64,000 nucleotides of DNA, from the NCBI RefSeq assembly GCF_002090135.1, contig NZ_BBRL01000008.1:149389-213388 (forward strand), read 5' to 3'. Both the position numbers and the translations under genes were made by a program. This document shows, piece by piece, positions 6,999 to 15,553 of this stretch; the first letter of the stretch is position 1; each line of letters begins with the position of its first letter. Source of the DNA: Demequina sp. NBRC 110055 (GTDB lineage: Bacteria > Actinomycetota > Actinomycetes > Actinomycetales > Demequinaceae). Below the pieces are notes generated by a model. It did not search any database, had not been told where the DNA came from, and saw only the letters and a program-made list of their open reading frames with translations.

Positions 6999-7993
6999 GC
7001 ACTGCACAGGAACGACTGTCCGCCATCGCCCGCGACGGCGCGGCCCGCTTCTCCTCCACCGACCTCGCGCACGGCCACGGCGCCGTCACACGCCGGGTGC
7101 GCCGTGACCGCTCCGTGCGCGCGGGCGTCACGACCCTCGCGGGGGTCGGGGTGGTGGGCGCCGGCACCTTCGGCATCCTTCAACTCCGGGCGGCCGATGC
7201 GACGGTGCTGCCCGCTTCCCCGTCGCCTTCCGTATCGGAGTCGGTGGCGCCGACTGCCGGACCGTCCACGAAGCCGACTGAGACAGCGGTGCCGGACGCG
7301 GTCGAGCAGATCACGATCGAGATCCCCAACGGCGCACGTATCGAGAACGTCGTGGCGTCACTCGCCGAGGCGACAGGCTCCACGGAGGCACAGGCCCGCG
7401 ACGCGCTGGTCGCAGCCCTGCCCCCGGAGGCCGACGGTGAGCCCGAGGGCTGGGTCGTCGGCAACGTGACGTACGTGGGCGGCAACGAGAACAGCCTCGA
7501 CCCGACCGCAGATGCAATGGCCAACTCCGCGGCAACGCTGCTGGAAAACGCCGGGGTTCCGCGGAACCAGTGGAAGTCCTGTGTCACCATCGCGACCATC
7601 GTGGGTGCCGAGGCGAACCCCGGCGACGTGGAGGCCATGCGCGGAATTGCCGCGGTGATCCGCAACCGCCTCGAGGCCGACATGATGCTGGAGATCGACG
7701 CGCCGCTCGACTACTTTGTGCGCTCCGACGAAAGAACTGTCTCGGACGACGGGTACGTGGTCGACTCGGAGTACAACACCTTCATGTATGCGGGGCTGCC
7801 GCCCACGCCCATCTGGTCGACCGGCCCCGAGGCCTTCGAGGCAGCCGCCAACCCGGCCAACGAGAGCTGGCTCTTCTTCGAGACCGACCCCACCACCGGC
7901 GACGTGATGTTTGCCAGCACATTCCACGAGCACCAGCTCAACCTGGTCGAGTTGGGACTGCTCGACGAGCGCGACGTCCTGCCCGAGGAGTAG
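6995..7993 (+). CDS. Membrane partner of ECF sigma factor with MltG-like lytic transglycosylase domain
   Basis: This 332-residue protein has a short cytoplasmic part (RLSAIARDGAARFSSTDLAH, then basic RRVRRDR), one membrane segment (AGVTTLAGVGVVGAGTFGIL, ~43-62), a Ser/Pro/Thr linker and a C-terminal YceG/MltG-like domain. Recognisable there are IEIPNGARIENVVASLAEAT (the MltG LysM-like part), ATIVGAEANPGDVEAMRGIA followed by VIRNRL, then EYNTFMYAGLPPTPI and TFHEHQLN near the end. The conserved Glu of the AxIVxxE motif is kept, so it may cut peptidoglycan glycan strands or bind them. Coupling by ATGA to the sigma gene suggests a sensor or anti-sigma that reads cell-wall state. Normal MltG proteins are not coupled to sigma genes. 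Confidence 0.75.
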   Translation: MSTAQERLSAIARDGAARFSSTDLAHGHGAVTRRVRRDRSVRAGVTTLAGVGVVGAGTFGILQLRAADATVLPASPSPSVSESVAPTAGPSTKPTETAVPDAVEQITIEIPNGARIENVVASLAEATGSTEAQARDALVAALPPEADGEPEGWVVGNVTYVGGNENSLDPTADAMANSAATLLENAGVPRNQWKSCVTIATIVGAEANPGDVEAMRGIAAVIRNRLEADMMLEIDAPLDYFVRSDERTVSDDGYVVDSEYNTFMYAGLPPTPIWSTGPEAFEAAANPANESWLFFETDPTTGDVMFASTFHEHQLNLVELGLLDERDVLPEE

Positions 7994-8011
7994 CGCCTCA
8001 AGGACCCCCTC

Positions 8012-8160
8012 CCCCGAAATGGGTAGATGTCGCCCACATTTCGGCCCCTCGCGTCAGCAATGGGGAGATGGCGGTCAGAGCGCCCCGACGCCACGAACCG
8101 CAATCTCCCCCTTGCTCGCGCGCGCACCGAAAAAGTGGGCGAGGTCTACCCAATTCGGGG
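8012..8160. repeat. Nested dyad-symmetric intergenic element with four related boxes
   Basis: Outer arms 8012-8044 and 8127-8160 are about 80 percent complementary (CCGAAATGGGTAGATGTCGC against the complement of GCGAGGTCTACCCAATTCGG). Inner arms near 8053-8077 and 8094-8118 are also complementary (AGCAATGGGGAGATGGCGGT against its partner). All four arms share a unit of the form TGGGKAGAY followed by a C/G-rich part. The element fills the gap between the convergent MltG-like gene and ilvE. It has no ORF and no terminator-style T-run. It may be a structured repeat or a multi-site operator. Confidence 0.6.
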
Positions 8161-8209
8161 GGGGAGGGGGGGGAGGCAGGATGGGGAGGAGGGCGAGAAG
8201 GCCGGCGCC

Positions 8210-9298
8210 CTACAGGACCCGCCGCATCCAGCCCAGCGCGTCATCGGCACGGCCGTACTGAATGTCGGTGAGGGTTTCGCGCAGCCACGAGGTCACCGCA
8301 CCGGCCCCGCCGTCACCCACGAGCACGTCAAAGTCCGGCGATACCAGCCGCGCGATGGGCGTGACCACGGCGGCGGTGCCGCACGCGAAGGCCTCGACCA
8401 CCGAGCCGTCTTCGATCCCGGCCCTCAGCTCATCCAAAGCGATGTCGCGCTCGACCACCTCGCGGCCCGCCGCGCGCAACAGCTCGATCACCGAGGCACG
8501 CGTCACGCCCTCCAAGATCGTGCCCGTGATCCGAGGCGTCCACACTGACCCGTCGCGGCGCACCGCGAACACGTTCATGCCGCCCAGTTCCTCGATGTAC
8601 CGGTCGTCACGGGCATCGAGGAAGAGCACCTGGTCGCAGCCGTGGTCCTGCGCCTGCTGCTGCGGCTGCATGGACGCGGCGTAGTTACCCGCGGTCTTGG
8701 CCTGGCCCGTGCCACCGGCCCCTGCACGGTGGAAGCCCTGTGCCACCCAGATGGAGACGGGCTTCACGCCACCAGAGAAGTAGGAGCCCACGGGGCACGC
8801 GAGCAGCATGTACTCCACCCGGCGCGACGGGCGCACCGCAAGCGACGGTTCGGTGCCGATGAGCAGCGGGCGCAGGTACAGGCTCGCCTCGCCCTCGTCC
8901 GGCACCCACTCCTGGTCCACGCGCACGAGCGCCTCGATCGACGCGAGGAAGTCGTCCTCCGGCACGGGCGGCAGCGATAGTCGCACCGCGGACGCGGCCA
9001 TGCGCGCCGCGTTCGCCTCGGGGCGGAACAAACGGATGGAGCCGTCGGCCCAGCGATACGCCTTGAGCCCCTCGAAGACCTGCTGGCCGTAGTGCAGCAC
9101 GGTGGCGCCGGGATGCAACGAGAGGTCCGCGAAGGGTTCGATGCGGCGGTGGCCCCAGCCGGCATCGGGCGTCCAGGTGGCGCGAGCCACGTGGTCGGTG
9201 AACACCTCGCCGAACACGGGCGCGGCCATCAATCCCGCGCGCTCCTCGGCCGTCGCGGCCTGGGGGTGGGGCGTGACGGCGTAGTCCTCAGCGCTCAC
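8210..9298 (-). CDS. ilvE: Branched-chain amino acid aminotransferase, copy 1
   Basis: This 362-residue PLP enzyme (fold type IV) makes Ile, Leu and Val from their 2-oxo acids. FEGLKAYRWADGSIRLFRPE (residues ~80-100) and the Schiff-base lysine region GQAKTAGNYAAS are clear, as are GGMNVFAV and GTAAVVTPI. The start is set at GTG 9298, which has AAAGGAG seven bases upstream, rather than an ATG 18 bases earlier. A second ilvE at 34693 is very similar, so the two may serve biosynthesis and catabolism or different regulation. It is divergent from ridA with a short shared promoter region. Confidence 0.93.
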   Translation of the reverse strand: MSAEDYAVTPHPQAATAEERAGLMAAPVFGEVFTDHVARATWTPDAGWGHRRIEPFADLSLHPGATVLHYGQQVFEGLKAYRWADGSIRLFRPEANAARMAASAVRLSLPPVPEDDFLASIEALVRVDQEWVPDEGEASLYLRPLLIGTEPSLAVRPSRRVEYMLLACPVGSYFSGGVKPVSIWVAQGFHRAGAGGTGQAKTAGNYAASMQPQQQAQDHGCDQVLFLDARDDRYIEELGGMNVFAVRRDGSVWTPRITGTILEGVTRASVIELLRAAGREVVERDIALDELRAGIEDGSVVEAFACGTAAVVTPIARLVSPDFDVLVGDGGAGAVTSWLRETLTDIQYGRADDALGWMRRVL

Positions 9299-9410
9299 CG
9301 TGCTCCTTTCGTCCATTCCGTCACAGTAACGACGGTCTACGCCCTCAACGCCGACGCCTCGCCGCGCGCTCCCGACCCCGCGGGATTACCGTCGGAAGAA
9401 GGAGGCCACC

Positions 9411-9794
9411 ATGTCCGTCACCCACCTCAACCCCGATTCCATGCACCGCTCCCCCGCCTTTTCCCAGGGCGTCGTCGCCACGGGCACACGAACGGTCTAC
9501 GTGGGAGGCCAGAACGGGGCCGATGCGCACGGTCAGATCGAAGGCGACCTCGTCGCCCAGACCGCGCAGGCCTTGCGAAACGTCATCACGGTGCTCGCGG
9601 AGGCCGGTGCAACCCAAGACGACGTGGTCCGCATGACCATCTACCTCCAGGCGGACCAGGACGTGCAGGAGGGCTTCGCCGCCTCGCAGGAGGTGTGGGG
9701 CATGCACGCCGTCCCGATCGTCGTGGTGCTCGTCCCCGCCTTTGGGCGCCCGGATGCGCTGGTCGAGATCGACGCGATCGCGGTCCTCGACTAG
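9411..9794 (+). CDS. ridA: RidA family enamine/imine deaminase
   Basis: This 127-residue protein is the normal length of the RidA (YER057c/UK114) family. It has the FSQGVVATGTRTVYVGGQ and DVVRMTIYLQAD blocks and ends VPAFGRPDALVEIDAIA, including the family Arg and Glu that bind the substrate carboxylate and act in hydrolysis. RidA releases ammonia from 2-aminoacrylate-type intermediates and protects PLP enzymes such as IlvE from attack. Its position divergent from ilvE fits that role. GAAGGAGG precedes the ATG. The stop codon is followed directly by a GGCCGATGC word. Confidence 0.9.
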   Translation: MSVTHLNPDSMHRSPAFSQGVVATGTRTVYVGGQNGADAHGQIEGDLVAQTAQALRNVITVLAEAGATQDDVVRMTIYLQADQDVQEGFAASQEVWGMHAVPIVVVLVPAFGRPDALVEIDAIAVLD

Positions 9795-9802
9795 GGCCGA
9801 TG

Positions 9803-11014
9803 CTACGCCGCGGGTGTCCCGGCGAGTTCGCCGTGGTCCACCCGTCGATTCAGACGCTCCGACATCGCGAGCCCCAGAGCCACGAGCGCCAGGATAAAGA
9901 ACGGGAACAGCCACAGCCCCAGCCAGGTGGACAGCGCGCCGAACAGCGGCGGGGCGAGCGTGGAGCCCGTGTAGGCCGCGGCCATCTGCACGCCGATGAT
10001 CGCCTGCGAGTTCCGCGCGCCGAAGTTCACCGGAGTGGAGTGAATGATCGCCGGGTAAATGGGCGCCGAGCCCAGGCCCGCGACCACCAGGCCCGCGAGC
10101 GCGATCACGTCCGTCCCCACAGGCACGGCGATCATGACCGCGCCCACGCCGACCGCCACGAAACCACCGCGAATCAGGGCGCGGTCGCCCACGCGGTCCG
10201 CAACGAAACCTGCGAGGAAGCGCCCCGCCGTGATGCCCAAGAGGAACAGCGACGCGAACGCCGCAGCCGTCGCGACATCCACCCCGCGGTCCTCCACGAG
10301 GAACGTTGAGGCCCACAAGATGGCCGTGCTCTCGAGCGCGCAATACGCGAAGAAGGCCGCGAGGATGAGTTTCACGCCACCGATGCGCAGCGCCTGACTC
10401 AGCGGCACGTGCCCGGTGCTGACCGGCACCGCCTCAGGATCATCGACCTCCGCCGGACGCACCGGATTGACCCGCTTCCACAGCGGCAGGCTGATGAACA
10501 GCGCGACCGTCAGCACCACTTGGATGCCGCCGATGATCAGGTAGGCGCCGCTCCACCCCAGTGAGGACGACAACGCGAAACTCATCACGAATGGACTGAT
10601 TGCGGCGCCCACGCCCCAGCACGCGTGCAGCCAGTTCATGTGACGCGCGGCGTAGTGCAGCGCCACATAGTTGTTGAGGGCCGCGTCGACCGCGCCGGCG
10701 CCCAGGCCGTACGGAATCGCCCACAGGCACAGCATCCAGAACGCGTCGGAGAACGAGAACCCCACGAGCGCCGCAGCCGTCATCCCGATACTCACGGCGG
10801 TCACCGACCCCGCGGAGAAGCGGCGGGTCAGCCGCTCAGAGGCCAGGCTCGACACGATGGTGCCGCCAGCGATGATCGTGGTGAGGATGCCCGCGAACCC
10901 GAGCGGCACACCGAGGTCGGAGTGCATCACCGGCCATCCGGCGCCGACGAGCGAGTCGGGCAGGCCCAGGCTGATAAACGCCAAGTAGATGATGGACAGC
11001 AACAGTGCGTACAT
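9803..11014 (-). CDS. MFS transporter
   Basis: This 403-residue protein has 12 predicted membrane segments. The N-terminus IIYLAFISLGLPDSLVGAGWP followed by LGVPLGFAGILT, and the charged SERLTRRFSAG loop between helices 2 and 3, fit the major facilitator superfamily of the FucP-like/sugar or drug exporter type. Substrate is unknown. It is divergent from an acetyltransferase-TetR pair and shares with it a perfect 14-bp inverted repeat, so it is probably controlled by that regulator, as is usual for exporters next to TetR genes. Confidence 0.85.
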   Translation of the reverse strand: MYALLLSIIYLAFISLGLPDSLVGAGWPVMHSDLGVPLGFAGILTTIIAGGTIVSSLASERLTRRFSAGSVTAVSIGMTAAALVGFSFSDAFWMLCLWAIPYGLGAGAVDAALNNYVALHYAARHMNWLHACWGVGAAISPFVMSFALSSSLGWSGAYLIIGGIQVVLTVALFISLPLWKRVNPVRPAEVDDPEAVPVSTGHVPLSQALRIGGVKLILAAFFAYCALESTAILWASTFLVEDRGVDVATAAAFASLFLLGITAGRFLAGFVADRVGDRALIRGGFVAVGVGAVMIAVPVGTDVIALAGLVVAGLGSAPIYPAIIHSTPVNFGARNSQAIIGVQMAAAYTGSTLAPPLFGALSTWLGLWLFPFFILALVALGLAMSERLNRRVDHGELAGTPAA

Positions 11015-11075
11015 CGCGGGGACTGCCTTTCTCGACGCGAACTATCGCGAGCCTCATCGCCGCGACACAGCGATG

Positions 11076-11113
11076 GTACCCAATATGTGGACGCTCGTAC
11101 ACATATTGGGTAC
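11076..11113. promoter_or_regulatory. Perfect 14-bp inverted repeat, candidate TetR operator
   Basis: GTACCCAATATGTG (11076-11089) and its exact complement CACATATTGGGTAC (11100-11113) are separated by 10 bases. They lie between the divergent MFS gene and the acetyltransferase. Each arm contains CATATT, which could serve as -10 for either direction, so a bound repressor would block both promoters. The TetR gene at 11712 is the obvious candidate regulator. Confidence 0.65.
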
Positions 11114-11122
11114 GGTGGAGAT

Positions 11123-11707
11123 ATGGCCCACGACTACTTCGCCGGCGACAACCGGACCCAATTCGAACGCATGCGTGCAGGCGATCTCTACATCGCAGAC
11201 GACCCGGAGATGGCCAAGGCGCACCTGCGTGCGGTAGCCCTCACCGACGCGTATCACCGCGCCTATGTCGCCGCGGACCGCGCGGCCTTTGGCATCCTCG
11301 CTGACCTGGTGGGCACCCTCGGGGACGGAGCCCATATCAATCCCCCTCTCTTCGTCGACTACGGCGAGAACATCCACATCGGCGCGCGCACCTTCATCAA
11401 CTACCACCTCACGGCGCTGGACGTCGCAACCATCACCATCGGCGAGGACTGCCAGATCGGGCCCAACGTCCAACTCCTCACGCCCACCCACCCCATCGAG
11501 CCGGGGCCGCGCCGCGACAAGCTCGAGGCGGCCAAGCCCATCGTGATCGAGGACAACGTGTGGCTGGGCGGCGGGGTCATCGTCTGCCCGGGCGTGACGA
11601 TCGGCAAGGACTCCGTCATCGGTGCGGGTTCCGTGGTCACGAAGGACATTCCTGCTGGGGTCGTCGCCGTGGGCAACCCGGCCCGTGTCGTCCGCTCCAT
11701 CGCGTGA
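11123..11707 (+). CDS. Sugar O-acetyltransferase (maltose/galactoside acetyltransferase type)
   Basis: This 194-residue protein is the usual size of the Maa/LacA group. An N-terminal helical part (RMRAGDLYIADDPEMAKAHL) is followed by left-handed beta-helix hexapeptide repeats: NIHIGARTFINYHLTALDVA with the catalytic-site region, QIGPNVQLLTPTHPI with the active His, and the final coils VWLGGGVIVCPGVTIGKDSV then VIGAGSVVTKDIPAGVVAVG. It acetylates a sugar hydroxyl from acetyl-CoA. ATG 11123 has a GGTGGAG site. It is followed after four bases by a TetR gene. Confidence 0.88.
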   Translation: MAHDYFAGDNRTQFERMRAGDLYIADDPEMAKAHLRAVALTDAYHRAYVAADRAAFGILADLVGTLGDGAHINPPLFVDYGENIHIGARTFINYHLTALDVATITIGEDCQIGPNVQLLTPTHPIEPGPRRDKLEAAKPIVIEDNVWLGGGVIVCPGVTIGKDSVIGAGSVVTKDIPAGVVAVGNPARVVRSIA

Positions 11708-11711
11708 CGCG

Positions 11712-12299
11712 ATGACCCAGGAAAGTCGCCCCGGAGGCACACGCCGAGGCCGCCGCAACGAACCCGGAAGGCGCGACACGATCATCGACGCCTGCCTGGA
11801 CGTGCTCGCGCGCGAGGGAGTCGCCGGCACCTCGCACCGCAAGGTCGCCGCCCAGGCGGGTGTGCCACTCGGCGCGACCACGTACTACTTCGACGGCATG
11901 GACGGGCTGCTCCACGAGGCGTTCACGCGATTCGCCACCTCGATCAGCGATCGCTTCGAGCGCCGCATGACCGCTGCTGAGGACCTTGACGCGGCACGCG
12001 AAGCTGTCGTGGCCATCGTCCTCGAGGACGTCTTCGGCGACGATCGGGACCTGGTCCTCTCGCACGAGCTCTACACGCTCGCGGCACGCAAGCCCGCCTT
12101 CCGTGCGATCACATCCGCGTGGATGGCGCGCAGCCGCGCCGCGCTCGAACGGCACTTCGACGCCGAGACCACGCGCATGCTCGACGCGCTGATCGAGGGC
12201 CTCACCATCCATCGCGCGCTCGACGCGGAGCCGCGCGATCCCGGCGAGGTCCGCGCGGCCGTCGCACGCATCACCCGGGCGTCAGGGCTGCAGCACTAG
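11712..12299 (+). CDS. TetR family transcriptional regulator
   Basis: This 195-residue protein has an N-terminal helix-turn-helix (RDTIIDACLDVLAREGVAGT, then HRKVAAQAGVPLGATTYYF) and a helical ligand domain. It probably forms an operon with the acetyltransferase upstream (four-base gap) and represses both it and the divergent MFS gene through the 11076-11113 dyad. The start MTQESRPGG is chosen from spacing. The stop overlaps the stop of the convergent zinc-ribbon gene by three bases. Confidence 0.87.
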   Translation: MTQESRPGGTRRGRRNEPGRRDTIIDACLDVLAREGVAGTSHRKVAAQAGVPLGATTYYFDGMDGLLHEAFTRFATSISDRFERRMTAAEDLDAAREAVVAIVLEDVFGDDRDLVLSHELYTLAARKPAFRAITSAWMARSRAALERHFDAETTRMLDALIEGLTIHRALDAEPRDPGEVRAAVARITRASGLQH

Positions 12300-12865
12300 C
12301 CGCAGAGGTCGCAGACCCCCGTCGCGGGAAGGTCGATGAAGCAGGTGGGGCACGGCAGCTCGGCGATCTCGGCACGCTTGCCGATGCCCATGTTGGTCAC
12401 GCGCGGGGCCGGCTTGACCGGCTCGGGAACGAGGGCGATGGGGCGCAGGGCCGATGCGACACTCGCCTTGGCCATAGCCCCGTCGCTGGGCGAGGGGCTG
12501 GCGGCCGCCTCGGTGACCGCCCCGGAGGCGACCACAGCGGAAGGCGCGGCGGTCGCGGACTGAGCCGCGGCATCGGCCGCCTGGACGGCGTCGGCAAAAC
12601 CGGGAAGCTCGAAAAACTGGCTCTCGCCGCCCTCGGGATGCAGAGCGACGTACATCGAGGTGATGAACGCGATGGGCTTGTCGGCGCCCAGCGGCTCGAG
12701 CGCGATGTACTGGCGTGACTCGGGGATGTAGACGTGCTCGTAGCGAAGGCCGCGGGTGATATCGCGAATCTTGTCGACGGCGCTCAGCGGGAGTTCATAG
12801 TCCGCCAGCGCGGCGTCGAGGGTGCGGAAGTAGGTGCGATATTCGAGGTCCAGCGCAGAAGTCAC
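12296..12865 (-). CDS. Hypothetical protein with C-terminal zinc ribbon
   Basis: The family is not one I can name. The ~189-residue protein has an N-terminal alpha/beta part (EYRTYFRTLDAALADYELPL, a YEHVYIPESRQYIALEPLG block), an Ala/Ser-rich linker of about 50 residues, and a last segment CPTCFIDLPATGVCDLCG, a four-Cys zinc ribbon at the extreme C-terminus. The linker holds two GGCCGATGC words (AADAAA and VASAL). The start is uncertain: GTG 12865 and ATG 12883 are both possible and neither has a clear ribosome site. Confidence 0.6.
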   Translation of the reverse strand: MTSALDLEYRTYFRTLDAALADYELPLSAVDKIRDITRGLRYEHVYIPESRQYIALEPLGADKPIAFITSMYVALHPEGGESQFFELPGFADAVQAADAAAQSATAAPSAVVASGAVTEAAASPSPSDGAMAKASVASALRPIALVPEPVKPAPRVTNMGIGKRAEIAELPCPTCFIDLPATGVCDLCG

Positions 12866-12935
12866 CGGAAGATCTTGCCGCATCCTCGGTGGCACCGATG
12901 ACCACTCGAACCGTGTTAACGGGGCCGGAAAATTC

Positions 12936-13796
12936 CTAGCGAGGGTCGCGATATTTCCACATAGTGAGTGAACCGAATACTGCCACCAGCGCCGCCGACC
13001 AGCCCAGGGTGATCGCGAGCTCCGAGCCGATCTGCTCGCCGTTCATGAGCGCGCGGACACCCGTGACGAGGTCGGACACCGGGTTGACGTTGACCCACGC
13101 CTGGAGCCAGCCTGGCATGGTCGCCGGGTCGACGAAGATGTTCGAGCCGAACAGCAGCGGCATCAGCACAAAGCTCGCGACACCCATGATCGAGCCGGGC
13201 GTGCGCAGGATGAGCGACAGGAACGTCCAGATCCATCCCAGCGAGAACGCGAAGACCAAGAGAAGCGCGACGCCAAGCACCACGCCGACCACTCCTCCGG
13301 CGGGACGCCAGCCGATCGCCAGGCACACGATGGACGTCACGATCGACGCGACGATGAAGCGGACCGCGTCGCCCAGCAGCATTCCTACCAGGGGGGACGG
13401 GCGCCAGATGGGCAGCGAGCGGAAGCGATCGAAGACGCCCTTGTCGATGTCGGTGCGCAGCGTGGTGCCGGTGTACATCGTGATGAAGAGCACCGACTGC
13501 ACCAGGACGCCGGGAGCGATGTAGGCGATATACGCGCTCACGGACCCCGCGATCGCGCCGCCGAACAGGTAGGTGAACAGCAGCGTCATGATCACGGGGA
13601 AGACTGTGACGTCGAAGAGCTGCTCGGGCACGTGCTTGATCTTGAGCAGCGCGCGCCAGCCGAAGGTCACCGAGGTCGACAGTGCGCTAGGGCGCGCAGG
13701 CCGTTCCGAGGACGCGAGGGCGTGCGCGATGGCGCTCGCCTGGGGCGCCGGGGCCGTCGTGGTTTCGGCCGATGCCGTGGTCTCGTCGGTAGTCAT
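12936..13796 (-). CDS. ABC-2 type exporter permease (DrrB-like)
   Basis: This 286-residue protein has six predicted membrane segments after an Ala/Thr-rich N-terminal tail, with the ABC-2 core ([20 protein letters not shown], then [20 protein letters not shown], the conserved cytoplasmic motif, and [13 protein letters not shown]). It pairs with the DrrA-like ATPase upstream, overlapping it by four bases. The complex would export a hydrophobic compound or lipid. Substrate is unknown. Confidence 0.88.
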   Translation of the reverse strand: MTTDETTASAETTTAPAPQASAIAHALASSERPARPSALSTSVTFGWRALLKIKHVPEQLFDVTVFPVIMTLLFTYLFGGAIAGSVSAYIAYIAPGVLVQSVLFITMYTGTTLRTDIDKGVFDRFRSLPIWRPSPLVGMLLGDAVRFIVASIVTSIVCLAIGWRPAGGVVGVVLGVALLLVFAFSLGWIWTFLSLILRTPGSIMGVASFVLMPLLFGSNIFVDPATMPGWLQAWVNVNPVSDLVTGVRALMNGEQIGSELAITLGWSAALVAVFGSLTMWKYRDPR

Positions 13797-14755
13797 GCCG
13801 CCTCCTCCTCGGTCGCTTCAGCGGGCTTGCCCGTGAGCGAAAGGAACACCTCGTCGAGTGTGGGCTGGCCGAGGCTGAACTGCGCGAGGCCGATGCCCGC
13901 CGCGTCGAGCTCGGTCAGCGCCCTGGTGACACGGCCGCGGTCCTCGATGGACGCGGTGAGCGCCTGGGGGTCGGCGGGAGTGTCGACCTCGACGTGGAGC
14001 TCGCGCAGCAGGATTTCGCGGGCCGCCTCGCGGTCCGCGCGGTGCATCACGCGCACGTGCAACATGCCGGAGCCGACCGAGGCCTTCAGTTCAGTGGCCG
14101 TGCCCTCGGCGATGATCTTGCCGTTGTCGATGACGCTGATCTTGTCGGCGAGCTGGTCGGCCTCATCGAGGTACTGCGTGGTGAGCATCACGGTGGTGCC
14201 GTAGGCGACCATGGCACGAATGATGTCCCACACCTCATTGCGGCTGCGCGGGTCCAGTCCGGTCGTGGGTTCGTCGAGGAACAATAGGTCGGGCGTCACC
14301 ACGATGGACGCCGCGATGTCGATGCGCCGGCGCATGCCGCCCGAGTACTTCTTGACCTGACGGTCGGCAGCCTCGGCGAGTCCGAACGCCTCAAGCAGTT
14401 CGGCACTGCGGCGCATGGCCGCCTTGGGCGTGAACCCGTAGAGCTTCGCGATGAGGCGCAGGTTCTCGGCGCCGGTGAGGTCCTCGTCGACGGACGCGAA
14501 CTGGCCCGTCAGCGCCACTCGTGACCGCACCTCGTCGGACTGCGTACGGATGTCGTAGCCGAGCACCCGAGCCTCGCCGGCATCGGGCCTGATGAGTGTC
14601 GCGAGCATCCTGATCGCGGTGGTCTTGCCCGCGCCGTTAGGCCCCAAGAATCCGTGGACGCCGCCGCGTGCGATCGCGAGGTCGATCCCGTCGACCGCGC
14701 GGGTGTCCCCGTAAGTCTTCACGAGACCCGCGGTCTCGATCGCCAATTCCGCCAT
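13793..14755 (-). CDS. ABC exporter ATPase (DrrA-like, daunorubicin-resistance family)
   Basis: This 320-residue protein has Walker [10 protein letters not shown] (~residue 37), the signature [16 protein letters not shown], Walker [17 protein letters not shown] and the H-loop region [20 protein letters not shown]. The C-terminal extension ending with [11 protein letters not shown] is typical of the DrrA subfamily. It forms an operon with the permease at 12936 and is divergent from a TetR gene, with an operator-like dyad between. Confidence 0.92.
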   Translation of the reverse strand: MAELAIETAGLVKTYGDTRAVDGIDLAIARGGVHGFLGPNGAGKTTAIRMLATLIRPDAGEARVLGYDIRTQSDEVRSRVALTGQFASVDEDLTGAENLRLIAKLYGFTPKAAMRRSAELLEAFGLAEAADRQVKKYSGGMRRRIDIAASIVVTPDLLFLDEPTTGLDPRSRNEVWDIIRAMVAYGTTVMLTTQYLDEADQLADKISVIDNGKIIAEGTATELKASVGSGMLHVRVMHRADREAAREILLRELHVEVDTPADPQALTASIEDRGRVTRALTELDAAGIGLAQFSLGQPTLDEVFLSLTGKPAEATEEEAA

Positions 14756-14809
14756 GCGTCCCTCTCCCCTGGTTCACGCCTGGTGTCCTTCTCGGTGTCC
14801 GCGTTAGCA

Positions 14810-14826
14810 TGTAAACACCGTTCACA
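14810..14826. promoter_or_regulatory. Operator-like dyad between the ABC exporter and TetR genes
   Basis: TGTAAAC-ACC-GTTCACA is an inverted repeat with one mismatch in seven-base arms. It sits in the 117-bp gap between the divergent exporter operon and the regulator, where a TetR site is expected. Confidence 0.55.
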
Positions 14827-14872
14827 TTGCGAACCCGTCCAGGGTAAGTCAGCGTTCGAGGGGGTGCAAGAG

Positions 14873-15553
14873 GTGCCGCAGATTTCCCCGAGCTATCACC
14901 ACGGCGACCTGCGCGCCGCGCTCGTCGAGGCGGGCCTGGAACTCGCCCGCTCGGGCGGCCCGGCGGCAGTCACCGTACGCGAGGTGACGCGCGCCGCAGG
15001 CGTCTCCCCCGCATCGGCCTATCGCCATTTTGCGGACCACCGCGCGCTGGTGGTCGCCGTGGCCTTGGCGGCGCAGGGGCGGCTGGCGACGACGATGGAG
15101 GCGCGGATCGACGCGCTCGTTGAGAGGGCTGGCGTCGATACGGCCGATGCCGCCGTCGCCCGCCTACGCGGCGTCGGCCTGGGCTACATCGAGTTTGCGC
15201 TGGCCGAGCCGGGCTGGTTCGCGCTCGCGCTGCTCACGTTTGATCCCGGCGGGTCCTCGTCCTCGCGAGTGAGCGTGGACGCGGCGGTCCCTCCACCGTT
15301 CCAACTGCTCATCGACGCGCTCGACGGGTGTGTGACGGCGGGAGTGCTGTCGACCGAGGGCCGCATCAATGCCGAGTGGCCGTGCTGGTCGGCCGTGCAC
15401 GGGTTTGCGGACATCGCCACGCGCGGACCACTTCAGGGCCAGGACGCACCGACGTTGACGGCGCTCGGGACCCACGTGGTGGACAGGATCGTCGCCGGCG
15501 TCCGTTCACGTTCCGTCACACCTCAAACCGATAGCCCGCCCCCGGGTGAGTGA
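14873..15553 (+). CDS. TetR/AcrR family regulator (WHG-domain type)
   Basis: This ~226-residue protein starts VPQISPSYHHGDLRAALVEA, with the HHGDLR start and the helix-turn-helix VTVREVTRAAGVSPASAYRHF typical of this TetR group, then a helical C-terminal domain with ALAEPGWFALALL. GTG 14873 is chosen; GTG 14864 is equally possible. It probably represses the divergent DrrAB-like exporter. Its 3' end overlaps the convergent kdpE gene by 38 bases. Confidence 0.82.
   Translation: MPQISPSYHHGDLRAALVEAGLELARSGGPAAVTVREVTRAAGVSPASAYRHFADHRALVVAVALAAQGRLATTMEARIDALVERAGVDTADAAVARLRGVGLGYIEFALAEPGWFALALLTFDPGGSSSSRVSVDAAVPPPFQLLIDALDGCVTAGVLSTEGRINAEWPCWSAVHGFADIATRGPLQGQDAPTLTALGTHVVDRIVAGVRSRSVTPQTDSPPPGE

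Noticed and set aside
7585..7660. Loss of the catalytic Glu in the MltG-like domain
   Set aside because: The first Glu of the E. coli EKE motif is Gly here, but as I recall actinobacterial MltG proteins often read VQAE at this place, and the second Glu is kept, so inactivity cannot be claimed.
8151..8175. Long G-runs that might be a G-quadruplex or phase-variation tract
   Set aside because: The tract is the edge of the dyad element and lies in no gene or promoter; it could also be a sequencing length artefact.
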